Source: Prorocentrum cordatum (Eukaryota; Sar; Dinophyceae; Prorocentrales; Prorocentraceae). Taken from it: DNA of 64,000 nt. The notes below the pieces were generated by a model, which made no database searches, was not told the origin of the DNA, and saw nothing but the letters and a program-made list of their open reading frames with translations. Both the position numbers and the translations under genes were made by a program. How positions within the stretch are numbered: position 1 is the stretch's first letter; the number at the start of each line of letters is the position of its first letter. The stretch lies in NCBI GenBank assembly GCA_963575745.1, contig CAUYUJ010002747.1, positions 389,501 to 453,500 of the forward strand, in the 5' to 3' direction. This document shows positions 55,401 through 64,000 of the stretch, in pieces.

Positions 55401-56161
55401 TACTGAGGACCAGCATGAGGTGAAGGACGAGGAGGCTAGGTATCATGAGGATGAGGGGGCTGCTGATCTGAAGGATGAGGTCAACGCGTGCTTGGGCGTT
55501 CAAAATTAGCGGCCGCGGGCCACTAAACGTGCACATGGCAAAATCAACAACGAAACGTCAACAATAAATACGACGGCGAAGAAGACTTGGATGATAAGAA
55601 GGATGAAAAGGCCGCTGCTACCGTCCTGGCCTGTACTAGGTTGCGCCACCGATGCCACTTCGGGTCCCTAGAGCGCGTTTGATTGCAAAGTCCCAGGTCT
55701 GATGGGGTCTCCAGGGTGCACAAAAAGGCGTGACTAGGCATGGTCGTAGACAGCCCTCCCCCTATCCACACCCCGTTGAGGCTCCTGGGAGGGCGGTTTT
55801 GGCAGAGCACAGTTCGCAGCACATTCTGGAGGGGCCCTTTGCGTTTTCAACTCCCTCATGTTGCGCGCGCGTCCGGCTCCGCAGAGCCAAGTGTCCCACA
55901 ATGGCCCAAAGTGAGCTGGTCGGATCTTGGGCTCCGTTTTCGCTCCTCCTCCCCCTCCTCCTCCCGTGTCTGGTCCGTGAGCTGGCCGTCTTTCTTCACG
56001 CCTTGTCTCCCCTGCATGAACGTCCTTGCCCTTGTTCAATAGAGGTTCGCATTCGGCCCTCGTGGCTCCCCTTCCCGCTTGCCCCTGCCCTCTACCCACC
56101 GACCCTCATTCATATCCGTGGCACTCCCCCTCCTCCTCCTTGCCACCTTCCGTCCACCAGT

Positions 56162-56178
56162 TGGCCGTTTTGGCTCAA
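56162..56178 (+). other. Spliced-leader-like relic
   Basis: Fifteen of 17 bases match the inner part of the dinoflagellate spliced leader, including an exact TTTTGGCTCAA. It lies 67 bases ahead of the ATG of the next gene on the same strand, where a relic of trans-splicing would sit if that gene were a reinserted mRNA copy. Confidence 0.55.
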
Positions 56179-56245
56179 CCGTCTTCGCCTCATTGGGCGT
56201 CAGAGCAATCGCAGACTGTCACTCGAAGAGTTGCGGCACCGATTG

Positions 56246-58913
56246 ATGGCTGAACGTGCTGAAGACATCGATGTTTTTTTTGATGACGGTATGAGTCCCG
56301 AGAAAGAGGAGCCAGTCGCCATGGTGGTTTGTGGCATCTGTGATGAGTCGGGCCCGAAGGAGGAACTCAGCCACGAGTGCAAGGGGACGATGCTGCACCA
56401 AGTATGCTGGAACGGGCTGCGGGCGCACAACAACTGCATCAAGACTGCGCCTGCGCACATCAAGGCCCAGGTCTTTGAGGAGTTCCAGAGCGACCGCCCT
56501 GCTTGGAAGAAGCGCATGATGGCATGGAAGGACCCGAGCAAGCAATCACGGGAGGTCGCTCGCAATGACGTGGTGAAGAGTTTCAAGGCAGGTGTCGAGC
56601 ATTCGACGCACCAGAGCAACCTGAGCCTTGACGATGACATGGTCGTCAGCCTTATCGAGTTCCAGAGTTGGAAAGGGTTTTGGCATCGCACGACGGACGA
56701 GCAGTCTAAGATGGAATTCGAGCGCTTGCACCAGTCCCAGCAGGGGCAACACGACCTCAAGGACGCCAAGGGCGCTGTCATCGAGCGGAAGATCGCGCAC
56801 AAGGACATCGGCAGGTTCCGCAAGGAGCGGGGCGCCACCGAGAAGTCGTTCACCAAGGAGACCTCGGAGGTGTCTGAGTTCGAGTACCGGCAGAAGCGCA
56901 GGCGTTTCTCTGTCAAATCTGCTCCCGCTGGCCCTGGGCCCAGCTCCTTGGCATCGGCAGCGCCCCCCCTTGATTAATCTACGCGGGTGCATTCGTCGGA
57001 GCACTGGGTTGTTGGCGGGGATTCGGCGTCGACGCGTTCCGCAGGGACTTTGAGCGCTGAGACTCTGGCTCAGAACTTGGCGAGTGCTCCCAAGGACGGC
57101 AACGATGTTGGGGCACAGGGGCAGGCGTCGGACCACGGGAAGCAGTCATCAGCAGGAGGCGGTTCGAAGCCCAAGTTGTTCAACGCGAAGCTGGGGATCA
57201 GCATCGACGACCAGACCAGGGAGCGCACCATCCCCTCGGGCCCAGAGGTAGAGGCCATGGAGCCCATCAGCTTCATGGAGGCGAAGCGGCTGTGGGCCGC
57301 CATGGCCGCACACCTCGTGAAAAGGGTTTTTGGACCCCACCAGCGGCTACGTGAAGCAGCTCAACACTGCCAGCCAGGCGGTGGGCAAGGACAAGGAAGG
57401 CGATTTGCACCAGCCCACGTCGGAGTTGGTTGACAAGCTCACGGGCGTGGCAACGGAGCTCGAGACCTATGTCAGCAAGTGCGGGGAGCAGTGCACCAAG
57501 GCGGAGTTCGTCAAGCACGCGGTGGTGATGGACGCCAAGATGACCGACCTCGACGGGCAGGGGAAGCACGTGCAGTCGCAGCTCAGCGGGCTCAAGTACT
57601 TGCAGGAGAAGTTCGGCCACAACAAATCGATCGCGTACATGGGCCACTACAACAGGCGCGTCAAGATCACCAAGCGTTTGCAGAAGGGAGGCTTTGGAAA
57701 GGAATACGCCGACGCCATGAGTCGGGCTCTATACGCAGCGACTGGCGACGAACAGCGAGCTTCTCTGACCGAGGCTGGAAAAGGCTCTTCCAAAGGCAAG
57801 ACTAGAAAGGTGCTTCCCTTCCGAGGTGACGTCGAGGTGGACTTGGAGTTCAACGGCGACAAGGTCGCCATGTGGAAGGACCCTGGGACAGCGACGCTCG
57901 GGGTGATCAAGGACTTCATCGATAAGAACAATGAGGCGATCACGAGCAAGCTCAAAGTCCACCAGGAGCAGTTTGATGAGAACGGCGCCAAGTGGATCGG
58001 CTGTTGCGGGCGCCTGGGCTCCAGCGTCACGAAGGTGGACTTCGGCCAGGTGGGCTCGGAGGTGTACGACCTCCTCGAGGGGGGGCTGGTGCCGTGGGTC
58101 TGCGCGGTGAAGCCAGACAGCCCCCGCGTGGGGCCGTCAGCGGCCCCCCTTTCGGGCTACGAGTGCGCGCTAGTGCCGTCGACGCCCAACATGGCGTACT
58201 TCGCTCACCCCGTGGCGGAAGTGGTAGCCCAGGGGGTCTCGCTCAAAGACATCATGAAATTCTTCGAGACAGAGGAAGGGGCCAAGATCAACCAAGCTAG
58301 CTTCATCCTCCAGCCTGAGGTCGGACAAGCGGCCCACGTTCCGCGCGGGCACGTCGTGCAGGTGCTCTTCTACCCCGTGGAGGCAGCAGCGACCTCCAGC
58401 AAGACCTGCAACCTCGGCCACACGTTGTTCATCCCCCTGCTGCACGGCGGCAGGTTTAAGGCCAGGGTGGCGGTGAGGAGGAGGAGATGGGGAGGAGGGG
58501 GAGGAAGGAGGGGGATGCGGAGGAGGAGTGAGGAGGAGGGCGAAGATGAGGATGAGGAACGATACTGTTTTTTTGTTTGCAATGAGCGCCCTCCTCCACC
58601 TCCTCCTCCTCCCCCCAACCCTTTGGCCATTATCGTCCTCATCTTGCCGATGCTGCTGCCCTTAATTCCCTCCGCATCCATCTCTCCCCTGCCCTTGTAC
58701 CGTGAATCCTCCTGCTCGTGCTCCCTCTGGCTCCACTACTCACTTCTTCACCGCCCCCCCCTTCCCCTCTGGGCGCTTCGTCGCTCCCTCGAGGCCCTGG
58801 ACGGGGCCGCGGGCACAGCTGTCAAGACGTCCAACATGGACTACATGCGCACAATGAGCAGCGCCATGTACAAGGATCGGCTGAGCTCATTGACGCGCTT
58901 CCATAGCGAGTGA
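56246..58913 (+). pseudogene. Conserved Cys/His-motif gene with cupin-like C-terminal part, one stop and one frameshift
   Basis: From the ATG at 56246 the protein starts MAERAEDIDVFFDDGMSPEK. It then has a Cys/His cluster (VCGICDESGPK ... SHECKGTMLHQVCWNGLRAH) like a treble-clef zinc site, and a Lys-rich helical region. A TAA at 56975-56977 interrupts it, but the same frame stays protein-like (SAETLAQNLASAPKDGND, SFMEAKRLWAAMAAHLVKR). At the T-run near 57326 the frame moves by one and continues as DPTSGYVKQLNTASQAVGKD. It goes on through LGVIKDFIDKNNEAITSKLK and GLVPWVCAVKPD to AYFAHPVAEVVAQGVSLKDI and HVPRGHVVQVLFYPVEAA. The last block recalls a cupin or JmjC strand-turn-strand (inference). 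From about 58459 to 58790 lies a probable intron; the last exon ends NMDYMRTMSSAMYKDRL and a stop. It is either a young pseudogene or a live gene with assembly errors. Function unknown. Confidence 0.6.
58459..58790 (+). other. Probable intron with (GGA)n ... (TCC)n arms
   Basis: Begins at AAG-GCCAGG (GC donor) or CAG-GTTTAAG. It holds a GGA-rich half (58470-58560) and a CCT-rich half (58590-58620 and later pyrimidine runs), and ends CCCTCGAG-GCC. Using the GC donor, both exon edges read AG-GCC and the frame is kept. Paired arms and repeated edge bases are features of introner-type introns. Confidence 0.45.
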
Positions 58914-60430
58914 GTGGAGGCGCAGGACGCAGGAGCGGGCGGCGCGGCCCTCGACGTGCGTGCTCGTGGCATCGGCGCTCGCATGCACTCACGATCGCAC
59001 CCACTTTGGGAGCACCATCGCACGCTCGCACACACAAAGGTTCACACGCCACTGCGCGAACAATGCCATATTTTTTGGGAGGCCTAGTCGTCGGCGGGCG
59101 TCGGACATTTAGATGCTCGGATCTTGGTCCAACGGGGAGTGCTGCTGCCGCAAGTGTGGGGAGAACGGTAGCGAGCTCTCGATTCGGTCTCTCGGTGCAT
59201 GCAGTGCGCCGTGTCCTACTCGTGCCTCCCTATTGTCACGTTTCGTTGGCCACCGTCGTCGGCGTCGCCATTGCTATCGAGACATGCTCGTGGCATCGCA
59301 GTCTGCTCATTCAAGTCGCCGTCGCCATAGTCAGCCATTCCACCGAGATGATGCTAGTCACGATCGCCGTCGCCATCGCAGTCGCTTGCGTCACCGTCGC
59401 AAGCACGAGCGCGCGAGCAGGGGGGATGAGAAGGATGTGGAGGAACATGATGAAGGGGAGGAGGGGGAGGGAGGAGGGGGAGGAGGAGGAGGAGGGGGAG
59501 GAGGAGGAGGAGGAGGAGGAGGCCTGGTCAGACTGCGTTCACCATTCATCTCTCACGTGCTACCTGGCATTGTATTCAACCCTGGGGTCTTCGAATGCTA
59601 GCCCTGCCTTCCGCCGCCCCCACCCAAGGACCTGGCCTTCTTGGATGCTCGCCCCAGGTCTGGTTTATGTATTTGTTTCGCGGGCCCTGCGGGGGCCCAA
59701 TGCAATCCTACCGTGCGCTAGCTCAAGGTGGCCCCCCCCCCTCCATGGGTGAGCCCGTGCTAGCCTTTTTCTGGTGCCCCCCCATTCAATGTGCCAGAGC
59801 ACCCCTCCCCGTCATCATCATGGCAGCTGTCCTCATGCCCCCCTCCACCCCCGCCCTTTTCATCATCCTGCCTGTCCTCATTTTTTGTTGCGATTGGCGC
59901 GCGGCCGTCGGCCACCAACTCGTCAATAACTTACCCGCCTACGCTAGCACCCAACGTCAACAATATATAGATGAGACCACGCTGTGGCTTATCTACATGA
60001 GCTTCGTGCTCAAGCCATCGGCCTTGCTCGCCGAACACCCGCGCACTCCGCGCAATCATGTGAACCCGCACCAACTGGGCACGACCCATACGCCATGAGC
60101 AATGCACTTGGGTACCCAACGCACTGCTATGCACCACGCGCCCTGAGCCCACCTCTACACGCCCTGACCCATCACCCTTTGCACAAGTGGGCGCGCGAAG
60201 GACCCTGCGCGGAAATGCGTTAAAGCATTGCTTCGCGAGGCAGCTCGAAAGCCATCCGCGCGCAGACGACTGCGCATTGACTCGTAATGCCTGCGCAACT
60301 CGCGCGGCACATCAAGATGCGGGCGCGGGCCGCCATCGCGTGATATCATGCGATGCAGTTTGGCACACCCACGCTTCGCATTTCATTGGGCTCGGAACGT
60401 GCGAACGCTGACGCATGCCAAGGCGCGCTC
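58914..60430. other. No gene supported; GTCGCCATCGC words and a (GGA)n tract
   Basis: 59230-59410 has repeated CGTCGCCATCGCAGTCGC words. 59445-59522 is (GGA)n. Pyrimidine-rich sequence follows to about 59900. A short plus-strand frame (59595-60098) has no recognised motif. Confidence 0.45.
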
Positions 60431-60800
60431 GCGAGCTCGCGGCGCACTTTCAGTGCCGCGGGACGGCGCGCCCGAAACCATTGATCGACGCTAGCCCGTG
60501 ATCCAGATGCCGACCTTGAATACCGATCGTGATGGCGCATCGATTCGCCGTGCCTTTGCGGCCGCGACGACTAGGATCCCTTTCCCCAAACTGCGCCAAC
60601 CAATATGCACAGTTCGTTGCACGCCGTGGGGCAACCTACCAAAAACCACCGCTATTAAGGGGGGGCGAAAACTTAAACCACCACGTATAACCTTGAGGCT
60701 AGGCCCTTGGGCCGCGGGCAACCTTGCGCTTTCGCCCTTTGGCCAGATATTACCTTATTCAAGGAATGCCCCGCGACAGTGTCTAGCCACCCTCTGGGTG
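60430..60800 (-). repeat. About 370-bp dispersed repeat, copy B
   Basis: Reverse-complement copy of 52440-52800. TAGGATCC, TGCACAGTTCGTTGCACGCC, GGCGAAAACTTAAACCACC and AACCTTGAGGCTAGGCCC are shared in matching order. The pair encloses the coiled-coil exon and the Cys/His-motif gene. Confidence 0.85.
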
Positions 60801-60984
60801 TGACCTCTGGTGCCTTGCTGGCTAGTGTCTGCAGAGATGGGATGGCGAGATCGCTCGAAAGAGACCTTGGGGGCAAGTGGAATTCTAGGGGCAGGTTGTG
60901 TTTGGGCGTGCCTAGGGCGGCGCTGCCACCAATTTTTTTCCGAGTGAGCGGGGCATGGTCAGAGTGATGGCGTGCAGCGCCATC

Positions 60985-61852
60985 TGGGCCCCCCGACCGT
61001 GCTCTTGCGCGCGGCTACCAGGTTGGCCCTAAGTGCACCCACTGTGGCGCGACCGACTCTCTGCGCCACCGTCTTTGGGTCTGCCCCCGTGTGGCCGATC
61101 AGAGAGCTAGCCCCGCTAAGGATTGGATCATCGCTGCCGCTTCGGACACTCGGGCGGACGGTTGCCCGGACCTTGTCTTCTGTTTTGGGGCTCTCGCCCA
61201 CCCCGCCGTTCTCTTGCCCGGGCCGTGCCTCGAAGGCAACGTGGTGTTCCGATGGCATTGCGATGCGTTGGATGGGCCCAGAAGGTCCTGAGACCCCCCA
61301 GGAGGGCTCCGTCTGGGGCTCGCTTTTCCCACGCGGGTCTTGTCGCAGGCACAGTTTTCGCGAGCGCAGCCGCTCCTCGTGGGCCATGGCGATGCACGGC
61401 GGCCACGGGGCTGCTCTAAGGGGAAGGCACGTGGCCCTTTTTGGGTTCAGTACCCTCAGACGGCGCAGGCTTGTGAATATTTAGCTCGTGGGATGGCTGG
61501 TAATATGGCACGCGATCCCTCCGCTCTGCGCTCTGATTGCATGGGCGCGGCCCAGCATTCTAACCTCCCGACTGTTGATATGCGTTCGGGGAAGCGAATG
61601 TACAGCGGTGTTATTTTGGAGGCCGCCGCCCGCGAGGGCAATTGGATAGCTGCTGTTGCGAAAGTGACCGCGCGCAAAGACCTCGGGGAGTCGGGCATCG
61701 ACGCGTTTGAAAGGGGTTGGCGCAAGTGCAATAATGATGCGGACGCTGCCGCCAAAGCTGCTTTATCGCTACACGCTTCTGACACCACTGGCCTTGCTGA
61801 TGTCGATAAGCAGGTTGACATCGCCAAGGCAGTCGACAAGCTCGCCGCATAA
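60985..61852 (+). pseudogene. Retroelement C-terminal remnant: zinc knuckle and RNase H end
   Basis: One frame (about 61018-61291) reads GPKCTHCGATDSLRHRLWVC, a C-x2-C-x8-H-x5-C knuckle like the one between reverse transcriptase and RNase H in dinoflagellate non-LTR elements. It ends in a stop at 61289. The next frame (to 61852) has ALRSDCMGAAQHSNL, DAFERGWRKCNNDADAAAKA and ALSLHAS, matching the last two acidic blocks of RNase H. The usual His block is not recognisable and the first Asp block is lost between frames. The reverse transcriptase is absent upstream, so this is a 5'-truncated, inactive copy. Confidence 0.6.
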
Positions 61853-62574
61853 ATCCTTCTGGAGTGGCCTAGGCTCGACCTGTCGGAGGTTGGGTGCCAC
61901 CCGCCAGCCCGTCAGCCTCCTCTTACGTCGGATAAGCCTGGCCATGATTGGGATTATTGGTCCGGCTTGTGGCGGTGTAGAGTGTGCGCTGCTTGGCTGC
62001 AGGGCTGTCGAGGAGCCGGCACTTGGCCGCTGCACGGGCAAGAGCAAGTTTGATGAAGGCGCGTTGGTCTCGTTGCGCCATCGTGTGCTGGCGCTTTCTC
62101 GCAGCGGTGGCTGACGCCTTTTTGCGTGCATTAAGTGCCGATGTCGCAGCACTGGCGCGAGGGCCCACGGTCTTTGGAAGGTTTGCTTCGAGGTTCCCTC
62201 CAGGCACTCCGAGTATTCATGGCGGGGCCTCTGCCGAGGCATCCACCCGATCCCCAGGCGCCGGGATGTTTCTGTGAACGTGCATTCTATTTGTGACATG
62301 TTTGGCACACTCAAGGATAGGCTCGCGGAGTCCACGGGCGGCGGCGCAGGAAGGGCCCCCGCCGAAGTTTCTGGCATAGAGGAGGTGGAGGTCCCTACTC
62401 CCTTGGTTAAGCCCCCCCCCCGTCCTCGGAGGTGGAGGGCGCTCGCGAGAGGCGCCAGGCAGCTCTGGCCCAACGTCTGCTCGCCGCGGCCCAGGGCACG
62501 AGTGAGGCAAGGCCTCTCTGACAGTCGCCCTGCGCTGCGCCACTTCAGTCTCTTTTTCTAGGTTCTGAGCTCGC
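61853..62574 (+). other. Likely 3' part of the same retroelement remnant
   Basis: Plus-strand pieces such as WDYWSGLWRCRVCAAWLQ and VEGARERRQAALAQRLLAAA have the look of the Cys-bearing tail of such elements, but stops and frame changes are frequent. Nothing else is recognised. Confidence 0.3.
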
Positions 62575-63540
62575 GTGGCAGGTTCGATCTGGGGCTTTTG
62601 CTGCGCGCTGTGCGGCAGTGCTGGCCACGCTGCCAGCCCATGGAACTCGGGCTTTGGAGTTCCGTCGTGCAGGCGTGGCGGGCTGTCTTTCTCATTGCCT
62701 CGTGCTGCTCGCGCCCTGTGTCACACGGCTGCGGGGTGGCGCCCTGCGGCGACCGCTGCTCAGGGGGGAGCGCTGGGCCACCAGTCAGACTCGCGGCGTG
62801 CATGGCGCCTGTGGCAGGTTCGATCCGGGGTCTTTGCTGCGCCCTGTGCGGCGGCGCTGGTCACGCAGCCAGCCCTGGAACTCGGGCTTCGGAGTTCCGC
62901 CGCGCAGACGCCGCTGGCCGTCCTTTCCACTGCCCTGTGGCATCCTCGCCGTATGTTGCACGGCTGCGGGGCGAAGTTCACCCCGCGGTGACCGTTGCCC
63001 AGGGGGCCGCCAATCTTTCTCTCAGGTTGAGCGGCAGGCATGGGGATGCCTTGCCCTTTCCGACCAGCGCTGGACCACCAGCCAAGTCTCGCGGCGTGTT
63101 AGGCGCCTACGGCAGGCTCGATCTGGGGTCGGCTGCGCCCTGCTCGGCGACGCTGTTTACGCAGCCAGCCCTGGAACTCGGGCCTGGGGGGTTTCGCCGT
63201 GCAGGCGCCGTTGGCCGTCCTTTTCACTGCCCAGTGGTGTCCTCGCCCCCTGTCTCACGGCCGCGGGGCGATGGCTCCCCCGCGGTGACAGTTGCCCAGG
63301 GGGTCGCCAACCTTTCTGCACAGGTTGCGCGGCAGGTACGGGGGGGGATCTGCCCTCCCCGACCGCATGCCCTGCGGCGGCGCTGGGCGCTTTTTCTCTT
63401 GCTCTGGCCACGGGGCGGTCGCCCGTCGCGCGGCCAGTGCTTCCTGGCCCATGGGGCTGCTGGAGGTACACTTTCGGTCAGTGAGGTCTCCACTGCCAGC
63501 GGCGGTTTCCCCGCCGCCGCTGCTGCGTTCACCAAGGCTG
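62575..63540. repeat. Tandem repeat, unit about 236-295 bp
   Basis: GGCAGGTTCGATC-x-GGGG recurs at about 62578, 62815 and, as GGCAGGCTCGATCTGGGG, 63112. GGAACTCGGGCTT recurs at 62642, 62877 and 63172. CTGCGGGG-x-GCC blocks follow each. Frames of up to 341 codons cross it but repeat with the unit and are probably not genes. Confidence 0.75.
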
Positions 63541-63559
63541 CGCTGGCGTCGAGCTCAAA

Positions 63560-64000
63560 ACCACCTTCGCAACTCCAGGCTCAAAGATGCCGTGCTCGAG
63601 GTGGTCTGGCCCGTTTCGCCTGAGACATCCTCGCAATGCGGTCTCAGAGTTGCTGCGGCCCGAGGCTATCTGGCCCAAATCACCTGAGACATCCTCGCAG
63701 CTCTGGGCTCGAAGTTGCGACGCGCAAGGTTGCCCGGCCCAGTTCGTTTGGGACATCTTCGCAACTTTGGGCTCCGAGATGCTCCTGACTCGAGGTGGTC
63801 TGGCCAATTTCGCTTGGGACCTCATCGCAAGTCGGGGCCCATGCATACATGCCGTGCCCGAGGTCGTTTGGCCAATTTCGTTCGATGAATGCCCGCAGCT
63901 CCTGGCTCAGAGACGATGCGCTCGACCTGCTCCGGCCGGATTCGCCTGATCCATCTTTGCAGCTCTGGGCTCCAAGATGCCGCGCGAGAGATGGCCAAGC
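63560..64000. repeat. 64-bp satellite (second array), runs off the window
   Basis: About seven copies of the unit of 35420-36315 in the same orientation: CTCGAGGTGGTCTGGCCCGT, TTCGCCTGAGACATCCTCGC and AAGATGCCG tails. The array continues past the end of the window. Confidence 0.85.

Noticed and set aside
60005-60018. GCTCAAGCCAT as a spliced-leader relic
   Set aside because: Only the last seven bases of the leader plus CCAT; too short to separate from chance.
62578-62830. tRNA T-loop-like GGTTCGATC
   Set aside because: It recurs as part of a tandem repeat of more than 230 bp, with no acceptor stem or anticodon arm around it.
62598-63623. 341-codon frame at the end of the window
   Set aside because: It follows a tandem repeat, and the overlapping 288-codon frame in another phase is just as open.

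Overview
The window reads as nuclear DNA of a dinoflagellate, with high GC overall. The grounds are: (i) close matches to the dinoflagellate spliced-leader RNA end, including one with 19 of 21 bases identical at 36321-36341; (ii) several retroelement remnants with the reverse-transcriptase, endonuclease and RNase H layout seen in dinoflagellate genomes; (iii) protein families I know only as multicopy dinoflagellate genes; (iv) probable introns rich in (GGA)n and (TCC)n; and (v) a very large load of tandem repeats. A Prorocentrum-like genome would fit, but the species is a guess. There are no operons, ribosome binding sites or bacterial features.

Layout. 0-4.1 kb is minisatellite DNA. 4.9-6.1 kb (minus) is a decayed retroelement 5' part between (GGA)n and (TCC)n tracts. 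6.7-9.5 kb is an array of long inverted (hairpin) repeats interrupted by a small TIR element. 11.7-13.1 kb is a 90-bp minisatellite and 13.6-14.6 kb a large inverted minisatellite. 15.1-17.9 kb (minus) is a long open reading frame with the end of a reverse transcriptase plus RNase H. 19.4-20.0 kb (minus) holds pieces of a CCCH zinc-finger gene. 22.8-24.2 kb (minus) holds a transposase-like conserved gene. 24.3-25.8 kb is AT-richer repeat DNA and 25.8-30.3 kb has no gene I can support.

30.66-33.24 kb carries the best single gene: an intact 858-codon membrane protein with three Cys-rich PAN/Apple-like repeats, a Ser/Thr-rich stalk, one membrane helix and a cytoplasmic domain with a WCxFE motif that looks TIR-like. 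36.3-41.6 kb is a broken non-LTR retrotransposon (ORF1 zinc finger, endonuclease, reverse transcriptase) whose 5' end abuts a spliced-leader relic. 42.36-47.36 kb is a three-part gene of a dinoflagellate multicopy family with a possible DDE-type motif set. 47.4-54 kb is simple-sequence DNA that changes from G/T-rich to C/A-rich at about 51.2 kb. 54.6 kb holds a coiled-coil exon, and 56.2-58.9 kb a Cys/His-motif gene with one stop and one frameshift, again preceded by a spliced-leader-like sequence. An inverted pair of about 370-bp repeats (52.4 and 60.4 kb) encloses this block. 61-61.9 kb is another RNase H remnant, and the end of the window is tandem repeat, including a second array of the 64-bp satellite first seen at 35.4 kb.

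Most of the window is therefore mobile and repeat DNA. The genes worth following are the receptor-like gene and the two conserved families. Positions of exon edges are inferred from reading frame and splice-like bases, not from transcripts.
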